From assembly GCF_027980145.1 (NCBI RefSeq), contig NZ_JAMZNK010000038.1:1-54498 (forward strand): 54,498 nucleotides of DNA. The letters run 5' to 3'. Origin of the DNA: Flavobacterium azizsancarii. GTDB taxonomy: Bacteria > Bacteroidota > Bacteroidia > Flavobacteriales > Flavobacteriaceae. Both the position numbers and the translations under genes were made by a program. Position 1 is the stretch's first letter, and the number at the start of each line of letters is the position of its first letter. This document shows, in pieces, positions 42,562 through 51,824 of this stretch. The notes under the pieces were generated by a model. That model did no database searches and was not told the DNA's origin. It saw nothing but the letters and a program-made list of their open reading frames with translations.

Positions 42562-42612
42562 TACTTCTTGGTTTGAAAATTTAAACCTTAACCTTTTAAT
42601 TATTTTTTCTTA

Positions 42613-44535
42613 ATGTCGAGTATAATTCAATTACTTCCTGATCATGTTGCTAACCAAATTGCCGCTGGAGAAGTGGTACAAAGACCTGCTTCAGTCGTAA
42701 AAGAACTGTTAGAAAACGCTGTTGATGCTAAAGCAACAGATATTAAATTGATTATTAAAGATGCTGGGAAATCATTAGTTCAGGTTATTGACAATGGTTT
42801 AGGAATGAGTGTAACTGATGCTCGTTTGTGTTTCGAACGTCATGCGACTTCTAAAATTCGTAAGGCCGAGGATTTATTTTCATTGCATACCAAAGGTTTT
42901 CGTGGTGAGGCATTGGCTTCTATAGCTGCAATTGCGCACATGGAAATGAAAACCAAGCAAGATCAGGAAGAATTGGGAACCCATATTATAATTGAAGGAA
43001 GTAAATTCATCTCGCAGGAAGTGGCGGTTTTGCCAAAAGGAACTTCATTTGCCGTTAAAAATCTATTTTTTAATATTCCGGCGCGTCGTAATTTCTTAAA
43101 ATCAGATACCGTCGAATTTCGCCATGTTATGGATGAATTTCAACGTGTAGCTTTGGCGCATCCAAACATTCATTTTACGTTTTATCACAATGGCAGCGAA
43201 ATGTATAATTTGCCAGCGGCAGGTTCCCGTCAGCGTATTGTTGGGATTATGTCCGGTAAAACCAATGAAAAATTAGTGCCTGTTAACGAAGATACTGAGA
43301 TTATAAATGTTCAGGGATTTGTTTGTAAGCCTGAATTTGCGAAGAAAAGCAGGGGAGAGCAGTTCTTTTTTGTAAACGATCGTTTCATAAAAAGTGGTTA
43401 TCTGCATCACGCAGTAATGGCTGCTTATGACGGACTTTTGAAAGACGGTTCACAGCCAAGCTATTTCTTGTATTTGCAAGTTCCGCCAAATACGATAGAT
43501 ATCAATATTCATCCTACTAAAACTGAAATTAAGTTTGATGATGAACAGGCTTTGTATGCTATTTTAAGAGCTTCTATCAAACACAGTTTAGGGCAGTTTA
43601 ATGTAGCTCCTGTTCTTGATTTTGACAGGGATGCTAATTTAGATACGCCATATCACTATAAAGATTTGGAGGGAGAAACACCAACAATTCAGGTTGATGG
43701 AACTTTTAATCCGTTTACGGATGATAAAACCAATCAGCATTATTCTAAATCGTCTTCGGGGTCAAGTTCTGGAGGAGGCTCAGGTTTTAGTTCCGGATCG
43801 GGTTCGGGTTCAGGCTCCTATCCAGGATATAATAAAAGAGTTGAACCTACAGCAACCTGGGAAAGTTTATATGTAGGTTTAGAAACCGATACCATAGAAA
43901 GTTCGCCTTTTACATTCGAAAATGAAGAAGTAACTTCGTCATTGTTCAATGATAATGAGATTGAGCAGGCGAGTCAGGGAATATATCAAATTCATAAAAA
44001 ATATATTGTTTCGCCTATAAAATCAGGAATGGTAATCGTTGATCAGCAACGAGCGCATCAGCGTATTTTGTACGAGCAGTTTTTATTGAATATGACCGTG
44101 AATCAGGCTTCAAGTCAACAATTGTTGTTTCCGTTGAATTTGTTTTATTCATCTGATGAAATGACATTAATAGAAGAATTGAAACCGTCTCTGGAAACAA
44201 CAGGTTTTGTTTTTGAAAAAGCACAAACAGATCACGTAGTTATTTCTGGAATTCCGGTAAATATTACAGAGAGTGAAGTTTCTCTGGTAATTGAACAATT
44301 ATTAAGTGATTTGCAGGACGGAATTCCGGCAAGCAGTTACAGTCAGAATGATACTATCGCAAAATCGATGGCAAAAAGCTTAGCGGTTAAAACAGGATCT
44401 TATTTAACCGAGAAGGAACAAGATAATTTAGTAAACGGTTTGTTTGCTTGTAAAGATCCAAATATTTCACCTTTTCAAAAACCTACTTTCATCACGATGC
44501 GTGTTGAAGATATAGATAAAAAGTTTGCCTTATGA
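42613..44535 (+). CDS. mutL: DNA mismatch repair protein MutL
   Basis: A 640-residue GHKL ATPase. The N-terminal part has NQIAAGEVVQRPASVVKELLENA, DNGLGM, RHATSKI and TKGFRGEALASIAA. The linker (about 370-405) is a Ser/Gly-rich low-complexity stretch. The C-terminal dimerisation domain normally carries the endonuclease motif DQHA(x)2E(x)4E; here it is DQQRAHQRILYE (477-488), with His479 and Glu483 positions changed to Gln. The ACR motif lacks its Cys, and CPHGRP is SPFQKP. Nicking activity is therefore doubtful. A rhomboid gene overlaps the stop by 4 bp. Confidence 0.95.
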   Translation: MSSIIQLLPDHVANQIAAGEVVQRPASVVKELLENAVDAKATDIKLIIKDAGKSLVQVIDNGLGMSVTDARLCFERHATSKIRKAEDLFSLHTKGFRGEALASIAAIAHMEMKTKQDQEELGTHIIIEGSKFISQEVAVLPKGTSFAVKNLFFNIPARRNFLKSDTVEFRHVMDEFQRVALAHPNIHFTFYHNGSEMYNLPAAGSRQRIVGIMSGKTNEKLVPVNEDTEIINVQGFVCKPEFAKKSRGEQFFFVNDRFIKSGYLHHAVMAAYDGLLKDGSQPSYFLYLQVPPNTIDINIHPTKTEIKFDDEQALYAILRASIKHSLGQFNVAPVLDFDRDANLDTPYHYKDLEGETPTIQVDGTFNPFTDDKTNQHYSKSSSGSSSGGGSGFSSGSGSGSGSYPGYNKRVEPTATWESLYVGLETDTIESSPFTFENEEVTSSLFNDNEIEQASQGIYQIHKKYIVSPIKSGMVIVDQQRAHQRILYEQFLLNMTVNQASSQQLLFPLNLFYSSDEMTLIEELKPSLETTGFVFEKAQTDHVVISGIPVNITESEVSLVIEQLLSDLQDGIPASSYSQNDTIAKSMAKSLAVKTGSYLTEKEQDNLVNGLFACKDPNISPFQKPTFITMRVEDIDKKFAL

Positions 44536-45281
44536 TGAATATGACTCCCGTTGTAAAACAATTATTGATAATCAATATCATCTTTTTTATTGGTTCGCAA
44601 TTAGTGCCAGTATCGTATGAGTATTTTGCTATGTTTTTTCCTGAAAATCCAAGTTTCAGGGCATGGCAGCCAATCACGCATATGTTTATGCATGGTGGTA
44701 TTATGCATATTGCTTTCAATATGTTTGCAATGGTTTCTTTTGGATCAGCATTAGAACATTTCTGGGGAGGTAAAAAATTCTTGTTTTTTTATATTTCTTG
44801 TGGTTTGGGTTCTGCATTATTACATACTGCTGTAAATTATTATTCTTTTCAGGATACATTAAGTACTCTGATGGTAAATGGATATCAGAAAGACGAGATA
44901 ATGAAATTATTAAGTCAGGGAAAAATAGATACGAGATGGCAGGATTTAGTTTCGGTTTCTCAATTTAATAGTTTTACAAGTGCTTACATCGGGACAGTTG
45001 TTGGTGCGTCAGGTGCTATTTACGGTTTGTTAACAGCCTTTGCTTTTATGTTTCCTAATGCTGAGCTGGCATTAATGTTTATTCCAATTCCAATTAAGGC
45101 TAAATATTTTGTTCCGGCTATTTTGGCGGTAGATTTGTTTTTAGGATTTCAAGGGAATTCTTTATTTGGAAACGGCGGTACCGGAATTGCTCATTTTGCA
45201 CATGTTGGTGGAGCTTTGACTGGATTTTTGATTATGTGGTACTGGAAAAAGAATCAGTTTAATAGTAATCGTTGGAATTAA
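44532..45281 (+). CDS. Rhomboid intramembrane serine protease 1
   Basis: A 249-residue protein of about six helices. The catalytic dyad is Ser in GASGAIYGLL (about residue 160) and His in HFAHVGGALTGF (about 225), and the first loop has HMFMHGGIMHIAFNMFAM, the region that carries the conserved HxxxN of rhomboids. All active-site residues are present. It overlaps the mutL stop (ATGA) and is followed 44 bp later by a second rhomboid. Substrates are unknown. Confidence 0.92.
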   Translation: MMNMTPVVKQLLIINIIFFIGSQLVPVSYEYFAMFFPENPSFRAWQPITHMFMHGGIMHIAFNMFAMVSFGSALEHFWGGKKFLFFYISCGLGSALLHTAVNYYSFQDTLSTLMVNGYQKDEIMKLLSQGKIDTRWQDLVSVSQFNSFTSAYIGTVVGASGAIYGLLTAFAFMFPNAELALMFIPIPIKAKYFVPAILAVDLFLGFQGNSLFGNGGTGIAHFAHVGGALTGFLIMWYWKKNQFNSNRWN

Positions 45282-45325
45282 TTTTTAATTTTAATATCCA
45301 AAAATAAAAACCAAAAGAAACTATT

Positions 45326-46189
45326 ATGAATATTCTTGATGATTTAAAGCTACAGTACAAATTAGGCGGTATAGCAATGCGTGTTATTTACTGGAACGTT
45401 GCCTGTTTTGCGATCTCATTAGTGTTCTTTTATCAGTATTCCGGTGGTGGTTTTGCCTATCCAAATTGGTTGGCATTATCGTCAGATCCAAATGTGTTTA
45501 TGTTTAAGCCATGGACATTTTTGACATACGCATTTTTTCATTCGTCATTTTTTCATTTGTTGTTTAATATGATGGTTTTGAATTTTGCAAGCAATTTATT
45601 CCTGACCTTTTTTACTCAGAAGCAATATTTAGGTTTGTATATTTTAGGTGCTATTTTCTCTGGTGTTATCTTCTCTTTAAGTTTTTACTTTTTAGGCATG
45701 CCGGGTATTATTGTTGGGGCTTCGGCTGCGATAATGGCAATTTTAGTTGCTGTAACAACTTATCAGCCCTTGATGGGCGTACGTTTATTACTTATTGGTA
45801 ATGTTAAGCTTTGGCATATTACAGCTGTAATTCTTGTTCTTGATTTAATGCAGTTTCGTTTAGATAATACTGGCGGACATATATCGCATTTGGCTGGAGC
45901 TCTTTTTGGTTTTGTATTTATTAAATTGCTTCAAAATGGTACAGATCTAAGTGTAATAGTTTCGAGAACTTTAGATTTTTTTACCAATCTATTCAAAAAA
46001 TCCCCTACGACCCCTTTTACAAAAGTTCATAAGAATTATAAAAAACCTACTGAAAAAGTTACATCGAGAATTGTTACAAAAGATAAAACGCAACAACAAA
46101 TTGATGAAATTTTAGACAAGATTAGCCAATCCGGTTACGATTGTCTTACAAAAGAAGAAAAAGAGTTTTTATTTAAAGCTGGAAAATAA
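45326..46189 (+). CDS. Rhomboid family protease 2 with C-terminal DUF6576-like tail
   Basis: A 287-residue rhomboid with the Ser loop GASAAIMAIL (about 133-142), the His helix HISHLAGALFGF (about 190-201) and the HSSFFHLLFNMMVL loop. Active residues are present. The extra C-terminus (about 240-287) is soluble and ends with a TQQQIDEILDKISQSGYDCL helix resembling the DUF6576 tail found on Bacteroidota rhomboids. It sits between rhomboid 1 and an EEP-family gene. Confidence 0.88.
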   Translation: MNILDDLKLQYKLGGIAMRVIYWNVACFAISLVFFYQYSGGGFAYPNWLALSSDPNVFMFKPWTFLTYAFFHSSFFHLLFNMMVLNFASNLFLTFFTQKQYLGLYILGAIFSGVIFSLSFYFLGMPGIIVGASAAIMAILVAVTTYQPLMGVRLLLIGNVKLWHITAVILVLDLMQFRLDNTGGHISHLAGALFGFVFIKLLQNGTDLSVIVSRTLDFFTNLFKKSPTTPFTKVHKNYKKPTEKVTSRIVTKDKTQQQIDEILDKISQSGYDCLTKEEKEFLFKAGK

Positions 46190-46207
46190 TCCTTTTAGCA
46201 AAAAAAT

Positions 46208-47254
46208 ATGAAAAACCTTTCGTGGTTTAATAAAATAATGTTCTTTTTGAATATAGTACTAACTGTAGTGACTTTTAGTATTTATATTTTACCTTTTCTG
46301 GCGCCTAAGAGTTTTCCGCTTTTATCGGTGCTGACACTCTTTATGCCCGCTTTTTTTGTGCTGAATGGGTTGTTCTTCATTTATTGGGCGATTCAGTTTA
46401 AAAAGCGTCTTATATTGTCTGGTTTGGTTCTGTTGACCGGAATAACATTTATAAGTAAGTTTTATAAATTTTCTGCCAAAGAATATGTCAAAGACGAAAA
46501 AGATTTCTCTGTAATGAGTTATAATGTGCGTCTTTTTAATGTTTTTAAATGGTTGGACCGGGACGATATTCCGTCTAATATAAAAGCTTTTATCGACGAA
46601 AAAGATCCGGACATTCTCTGTATTCAGGAATATTCAAATTCAGCTCATATAGATCTGAAAGTCTATCCTCATCGATATATTTTTATTGATGGTAATCAGA
46701 TTAAAACCGGACAAGCCATTTTTTCTAAATTTCCAATTATAAATGAGGGGAATATTATTTTTCCTAAATCTGATAATAATGTCGTTTATGCAGATATAAA
46801 ACGTGGCAAAGATGTAATCAGGGTTTACAATATGCACTTGCAATCGATTAAAATCTCACCGGATGTGAGTGATATCTCAAATGATATTGATAATGTAAAT
46901 CAGGAAAAATCACAGCTTATTTATACCCGAATTAGCAAGGGGTTTAGGCAGCAACAAGAACAGGCGGAGATTTTTAAAGAAAATATTAAAAAATGCACAA
47001 CGCCGTTTATTATTTGTGGAGACATGAATAACAGCCCTTTCTCATACGTTTATCGAAGTATAAAAGGGAAGCAAAAGGATGCTTTTGAGGAAGCGGGCGA
47101 AGGTTTTGGGGCAACTTATAAGTTCCGCTACTATCCTGCAAGAATTGACTATATTTTTACAGACAGTAAAATGAAAGTGAAGCAATTTGAAAGTTTTCCG
47201 GATTTCGAAAATTCAGATCATTATCCTATAATGGCAAGGCTTTCTATGGAATAA
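46208..47254 (+). CDS. Endonuclease/exonuclease/phosphatase family protein, membrane anchored
   Basis: A 348-residue protein with two or three N-terminal helices (about 10-85) and a DNase I-like EEP domain (about 95-345). Metal and catalytic residues are in MSYNVRLFN, DILCIQEYS, ICGDMNNSP, RIDYIFTD and the terminal SDHYPIMARL. Whether it cleaves nucleic acids, phospholipids or phosphoesters cannot be told. It starts 18 bp after rhomboid 2 and ends the mutL operon. The region to 47289 holds no gene. Confidence 0.87.
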   Translation: MKNLSWFNKIMFFLNIVLTVVTFSIYILPFLAPKSFPLLSVLTLFMPAFFVLNGLFFIYWAIQFKKRLILSGLVLLTGITFISKFYKFSAKEYVKDEKDFSVMSYNVRLFNVFKWLDRDDIPSNIKAFIDEKDPDILCIQEYSNSAHIDLKVYPHRYIFIDGNQIKTGQAIFSKFPIINEGNIIFPKSDNNVVYADIKRGKDVIRVYNMHLQSIKISPDVSDISNDIDNVNQEKSQLIYTRISKGFRQQQEQAEIFKENIKKCTTPFIICGDMNNSPFSYVYRSIKGKQKDAFEEAGEGFGATYKFRYYPARIDYIFTDSKMKVKQFESFPDFENSDHYPIMARLSME

Positions 47255-47288
47255 AGTTTTTTTAAAAATCCAAATTCCAAAAGTTAGT

Positions 47289-47903
47289 TTATAATATTTT
47301 TTGCGTCTTTAAATAATCCATCGCAAATTTACCTTCATTAAAAAGCAAGTCCAGAACGCTTAAGTTATTAATAAATCCGTGTTTGTCATCAAAAACCTGA
47401 GTGTATTTCTCGAATGTATTAGGGTCTTTTTTTCCGTTTGCTAAAAATCTGAAATCAGTTATGTTTTCCGCTTCATGAAAATATTCTGTCGATTTCGAAA
47501 ATTCTAGTTTCATTCGTAAACATTTGGTTACGACATCTAAAACTTCCATATTTAAATCCATTAGAAAATTATGTTGTTTTTCGAAAATTGGACGAATGTC
47601 ATCCTCAAAAAACTCAAAAAATGGAGAACTTCTATAGCCGGCTTCTAATGATTTAAAATGTTGTTTCTGCCAGTCGAATTCATTCTCAATCAAAACATCT
47701 TTTGTTTTTTGATGTAATGTTTTTGAATGCTTAACGGGGATATTCAGTAGCTGAATTCCGTTTGGACTGTAGATATAAGTTCGGTTTCTGTTGGTTTGTT
47801 TCTGAAAATTATCTTCCATCTCAAAAGTGACATTTTCAGATTGAGCCATAACTGCAAAGTGGCTAATTGACGGAAAATAGGTAGGAAGTAATAAGGAGTT
47901 CAT
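47289..47903 (-). CDS. WbqC-like family protein
   Basis: A 204-residue protein of the WbqC family, with LLPTYFPSISHFAVMAQ at the N-terminus, NRTYIYSPNGIQLLNIPVKH in the middle and FWQKQHFKSLEAGYRSSPFF-like and YFHEAENITDFRF segments after. WbqC proteins occur in polysaccharide gene clusters and are suspected glycan-synthesis enzymes without a defined mechanism. Here it is the last gene of the parA to lepB row and is separated from lepB by a repeat hairpin. Confidence 0.85.
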   Translation of the reverse strand: MNSLLLPTYFPSISHFAVMAQSENVTFEMEDNFQKQTNRNRTYIYSPNGIQLLNIPVKHSKTLHQKTKDVLIENEFDWQKQHFKSLEAGYRSSPFFEFFEDDIRPIFEKQHNFLMDLNMEVLDVVTKCLRMKLEFSKSTEYFHEAENITDFRFLANGKKDPNTFEKYTQVFDDKHGFINNLSVLDLLFNEGKFAMDYLKTQKIL

Positions 47904-47926
47904 TTTTTTCTAATTTTGCTTTAAAA

Positions 47927-47981
47927 GTTTCAGGTTTCAAGTTTCATGTTCGCAAAGAACCTGAAACTTGAAACCTGAAAC
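47927..47981. repeat. Inverted repeat of the GTTTCAGG family
   Basis: 25-bp arms (47927-47951 and 47957-47981) differ at one position and enclose a short loop. It sits in the 95-bp gap between lepB and wbqC and probably works as a terminator or attenuator. Related copies occur at 10801, 10887 and 23214. Confidence 0.75.
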
Positions 47982-47998
47982 AAAAATAACTATTTTTT

Positions 47999-49555
47999 TT
48001 ATGCTTTGTTTTCTTTTCTTTTTCTCCAGAAATAGTCACCAATAAAATAAGCGGCAAGAATAATAAGGAAGTATTTAAAGTAAGATTGTGGTTGTCCTTC
48101 GCCGTCAACAGTGGTAAAAACCCTGTCCCAGCGAACTTTGTTTATTCCTTTTCCGTTCGTGTCCCAGCTCATCCAGATAAAAACTGGTTTCCCTACAATA
48201 TGATCTGCAGGAACATATCCCCAATAACGGCTGTCTTCAGAGTTATGACGGTTGTCTCCCATCATCCAGTAATAATCTTGTTTAAAGGTGTATGTAGTAG
48301 CCTGTTTTCCGTTTATTAAAAAATGTGAACCGTCTAACTGCAAAGTGTTTCCTTCGTATTTTGTAATGATCTCTTTGTAAAATGGCAAAGATTCATTTGT
48401 TAATGCAACTGTTTTTCCAGCTTGAGGGATGTAAATTGGTCCAAAATTATCCTGGCTCCATTTGTTGATATGAGGGAATATCGCATTATCATTTCCTCTG
48501 TCAATTTGTCTAATTACGCCGCTCACACCAGGAGTGTTTTTAAAGCGTTCTGCACTTGCTTCTGTTAAAGCCGTGAAGTAAATTGTATCTCTTGTTTGCT
48601 CATTTTTAAAATAACCTCCATCAGTGATGTCTAATTCTTTTACTAGAGATTGTAAGTCAACAGGTGTTTTTCCGTCAAATGCAACAATATAAGAGTATTG
48701 AGGTTTAGCACGTTCCGGTAAAACTAATTTTTTTCCGTTGATAAAAACAAAACCGTCTACAATTGATAAACTGTCACCAGGAATACCAACACATCTTTTT
48801 ACGTAATTTGATTTTTTATCAATAGGTTTTATAATTCCCGGTCTTCCCTTTGGCTCATAAAAATAATGAACGGTATCAACTGGCCAGTTAAAAACAACAA
48901 TGTCTGATCTTTTTATCTTTTCTATCGCAGGTAATCTGAAATAAGGTAATTGTGGCCAGCTTAAGTATGATTTTCTTTTTAAGAATGGTATTGTGTCGTG
49001 AACCATAGGTAATGCTACGGTAGTCATAGGTACACGAGGACCATAATTGACTTTGCTTACAAACAAAAAGTCACCAACTAATAATGATTTTTCTAATGAT
49101 GAAGTCGGAATTGTATAAGGTTGTACTACATACGTGTGTACTAATGTTGCTACGATAATAGCAAAAAGTAATGAACTTATAGTATCTGCAGTTTTGTTTT
49201 GAGGTCTTAATTCTCTATTGGCATTATACTCTAATTTTTGGGTATAATTGACATAATAGATATAAAAACCAAAAGTAAAAATTCCTAATAATGTATCTAA
49301 CGTAGATTTTTTGCCAAAGGTTCTTAATGTTTCTACCCAAATTACAGGAAACATAATCAAGTTAATAATAGGAATAAAAAGTAATATAGTCCACCAGGTT
49401 GGTCGACTGATTATTTTCATTAAAATTATGGAGTTGTAAACCGGAATCGCAGCTTCCCAACTTTTTCTTCCGGCTGCCTGATATAATTTCCAGGTTCCCA
49501 GAAAGTGAATTACCTGTACAGCTAAGAAAAATACAAACCAAAGATATAGAGTCAT
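47999..49555 (-). CDS. lepB: Signal peptidase I, long Bacteroidota form
   Basis: A 518-residue enzyme that removes signal peptides at the inner membrane. The N-terminal 120 residues carry several hydrophobic helices (DUF5684-like) not present in the short Escherichia type. The S26 domain follows, with catalytic Ser153 in IPTSSLEKSLL and catalytic Lys253 in YVKRCVGIPGDS. The MMGDNRHNSEDSRYWG box is near 450, and a further helix ends the protein (about 495-512). An insert of about 100 residues lies between the Lys motif and the GDNR box. Upstream is dapB. Confidence 0.93.
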   Translation of the reverse strand: MTLYLWFVFFLAVQVIHFLGTWKLYQAAGRKSWEAAIPVYNSIILMKIISRPTWWTILLFIPIINLIMFPVIWVETLRTFGKKSTLDTLLGIFTFGFYIYYVNYTQKLEYNANRELRPQNKTADTISSLLFAIIVATLVHTYVVQPYTIPTSSLEKSLLVGDFLFVSKVNYGPRVPMTTVALPMVHDTIPFLKRKSYLSWPQLPYFRLPAIEKIKRSDIVVFNWPVDTVHYFYEPKGRPGIIKPIDKKSNYVKRCVGIPGDSLSIVDGFVFINGKKLVLPERAKPQYSYIVAFDGKTPVDLQSLVKELDITDGGYFKNEQTRDTIYFTALTEASAERFKNTPGVSGVIRQIDRGNDNAIFPHINKWSQDNFGPIYIPQAGKTVALTNESLPFYKEIITKYEGNTLQLDGSHFLINGKQATTYTFKQDYYWMMGDNRHNSEDSRYWGYVPADHIVGKPVFIWMSWDTNGKGINKVRWDRVFTTVDGEGQPQSYFKYFLIILAAYFIGDYFWRKRKENKA

Positions 49556-49618
49556 AATATTTTGTTTAAAGTTTCGAGTTTTAAGGCTTTTTAGTTTCGG
49601 CCTTAAAATTTCAATCTG

Positions 49619-50320
49619 TTATTTTAAGTTTAATACATCTTTCATGCTGTAGATACCTTTTTTACCGGCAAGCCATTCAGCGGCAATTACAGCGCCCAGA
49701 GCAAAACCTTCGCGGTTATGTGCAGTATGTTTTAATTCGATGCTGTCTACAATTGAGTCATAAGTTACGGTGTGAGTTCCCGGAACATCACCAATTCTTT
49801 TAGCTTCGATATGAATTTCATTTGCTTGAGCCTGGTCTAAAGTCCAATTTGCATAGTTACTATTTTCGATAACACCTTTTGCCAAAGAAATAGCTGTTCC
49901 GCTTGGGGCATCTAATTTTTGAGTATGATGAATTTCTTCCATAGTCACTTTATAAGAATCAAATTGTGACATGATTTTAGCCAGATATTCATTTAGTTCA
50001 AAGAAAATATTAACTCCTAAACTAAAATTTGAACTTGATATAAAACCACCTTGTTTTTCATTGCAAAGTGCAGTCATTTCGTCAAAATGCTCTAACCACC
50101 CTGTCGTTCCTGAAACCACAGGTACATTGTTGTTAAAACAGCTTGAGATGTTGCTTACTGCAGCAGTTGGAACACTAAAGTCGATTGCAACGTCAGCCAA
50201 AGAAAGTCCGTCGTATGTGTTGAATTCATCTTTCTTTAAAACAATTTCATGACCTCTTTCTAAAGCAATTCGTTCGATTACTTTACCCATTTTTCCGTAT
50301 CCTAAAAGCGCAATTTTCAT
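49619..50320 (-). CDS. dapB: 4-hydroxy-tetrahydrodipicolinate reductase
   Basis: A 233-residue reductase of lysine and diaminopimelate synthesis. The dinucleotide-binding motif is LGYGKMGK (4-11), SGTTGW (about 70-75) lies near the nicotinamide site, and the catalytic block is EIHHTQKLDAPSGTA (about 133-147) with the active His and Lys. It is shorter than the 270-residue Escherichia enzyme, as is usual in Bacteroidota. It lies between DUF5683 and lepB. Confidence 0.95.
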   Translation of the reverse strand: MKIALLGYGKMGKVIERIALERGHEIVLKKDEFNTYDGLSLADVAIDFSVPTAAVSNISSCFNNNVPVVSGTTGWLEHFDEMTALCNEKQGGFISSSNFSLGVNIFFELNEYLAKIMSQFDSYKVTMEEIHHTQKLDAPSGTAISLAKGVIENSNYANWTLDQAQANEIHIEAKRIGDVPGTHTVTYDSIVDSIELKHTAHNREGFALGAVIAAEWLAGKKGIYSMKDVLNLK

Positions 50321-50356
50321 TTTATATATTTTTTGAGTTTAAATAACACAAGCTAT

Positions 50357-50917
50357 TTAAAAGTGGTAATTAAAAGTTAATCCAACGTTTGGTCTGAAAG
50401 TTATATCGTTGGGGTATACCTCCGGAGTCATTGATAGTCGCTCGCTTACGTTGAACTGAATCAGAGCAGCATCAACATTGGCATCTATAATGTTTAAGGC
50501 ATAAAAAGCTACAACAAATAAAGCTGATAAGTCTCTGTTTCGCTGATAGAATTTTTGACCTGCAACAAGCCTGCTTTCATCCAGAAACTGATAGTTATCG
50601 TCGTTATAACCTTCTAATCTTCGTTTGTAGGCATCGCGATAATCGTGGTATTTTTTATTGTTATCAAGATAAAAATATAAACTGGTACCAATTGCTCCGT
50701 AAACTAAAGGAATTTTCCAGTATTTTTTGTTGTACGCCTGACCTAAACCGGGTAATATAGCCGAGTAAAAGGCTGCTTTTGCCGGTGTAAGCGGGTCTAT
50801 TTCTTGTAACTTGCTAGTGTCTTTAACAGCTAAAACCGTTTCTTTTTTTACCTGGGCAAAAAGAGAAACGGTTCCTATGAAAAAGAACAATAGACTTATG
50901 GGGACAATCTTATTCAC
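50357..50917 (-). CDS. DUF5683 family membrane-associated protein
   Basis: A 186-residue protein with a signal peptide (about 1-21, ending FAQ) and the conserved PAKAAFYSAILPGLGQAYNKKYWK block (about 44-67) that defines DUF5683. A hydrophobic stretch follows (about 70-86) and the C-terminus looks like an outer-membrane strand (VGLTFNYHF). Its stop codon and the parB start nearly touch (shared base 50917), so translation is coupled to parB. No function is established; the parAB-DUF5683-dapB-lepB order is recurrent in Flavobacteriia. Confidence 0.85.
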   Translation of the reverse strand: MNKIVPISLLFFFIGTVSLFAQVKKETVLAVKDTSKLQEIDPLTPAKAAFYSAILPGLGQAYNKKYWKIPLVYGAIGTSLYFYLDNNKKYHDYRDAYKRRLEGYNDDNYQFLDESRLVAGQKFYQRNRDLSALFVVAFYALNIIDANVDAALIQFNVSERLSMTPEVYPNDITFRPNVGLTFNYHF

Positions 50918-51819
50918 TATCCGTTTATTAATTTTATAATTCTATTAAAGTCGGCTTCAGAATTAAAAGGAATTGTAATTTTTCCTTTTCCGTTGCCGGC
51001 AACTTTTACATCAACTTTCGCACCAAAATAATCATTAAAGACACTTTTTTTCTCTTCGAGAATTTCAAAAGTCGATTCTGCCCTGGCTTTTCCTTCCGGT
51101 TTTGGTTTCAGGCTTTCATGATAATTTTTTACCAGACTTTCTGTTTCACGAACAGATAAGTTTTGGCTGACTATTTTTTGATAGATATCAGTCTGAATGT
51201 CTAAATCTTCAATGTTGATAATTGCTCTACCGTGTCCCATGCTGATAAAACCATCACGAATACCCGTTTGAATAATTGGGTCAAGTTTTAAAAGACGTAA
51301 ATAATTGGCAATTGTAGAACGTTTTTTTCCAACACGCTCGCTCATTTGTTCCTGTGTTAATTGAATTTCATCAATCAAACGTTGGTACGAAAGTGCGATC
51401 TCAATTGGGTCTAAGTCATGGCGCTGAATATTTTCAACCAAAGCCATAACTAATGATTCGTTGTCATTTGCAATACGAATATATGCAGGAACATGAGTCA
51501 GGCCTACTAATGTTGAAGCGCGTAAACGACGCTCTCCAGAAATTAATTGGTATTTGTTGAAGTCTAATTTTCGAACAGTAATAGGTTGAATCACACCAAG
51601 TTCTTTAATAGAAGTCGCTAATTCTCGTAACGACTCTTCATTAAAATTACTTCTTGGCTGAAAAGGATTTATTTCGATAGCACTTATTTCAAGCTCAATG
51701 ATGTTTCCAACAACTTTGTCAGCATTTTTGTCTTCTACTGATGTAATGTCGTTTTCCGGATCTTTTAATAATGCTGATAATCCTCGTCCTAAGGCTTGTT
51801 TTTTAATTGCTTTTGTCAT
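50917..51819 (-). CDS. parB: Chromosome-partitioning protein ParB
   Basis: A 300-residue CTP-dependent clamp that loads at parS. The N-terminal KQALGRGLSALL segment stimulates ParA, the CTPase/ParB-N domain has NPFQPR and ISGERRLRA (GERRxRA box), the helix-turn-helix (about 160-180) reads ERVGKKRSTIANYLRL, and the C-terminus is the dimerisation domain. It starts 5 bp after parA. I saw no canonical parS (TGTTTCACGTGAAACA) in the window. Confidence 0.95.
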   Translation of the reverse strand: MTKAIKKQALGRGLSALLKDPENDITSVEDKNADKVVGNIIELEISAIEINPFQPRSNFNEESLRELATSIKELGVIQPITVRKLDFNKYQLISGERRLRASTLVGLTHVPAYIRIANDNESLVMALVENIQRHDLDPIEIALSYQRLIDEIQLTQEQMSERVGKKRSTIANYLRLLKLDPIIQTGIRDGFISMGHGRAIINIEDLDIQTDIYQKIVSQNLSVRETESLVKNYHESLKPKPEGKARAESTFEILEEKKSVFNDYFGAKVDVKVAGNGKGKITIPFNSEADFNRIIKLING

Positions 51820-51824
51820 AAAAA

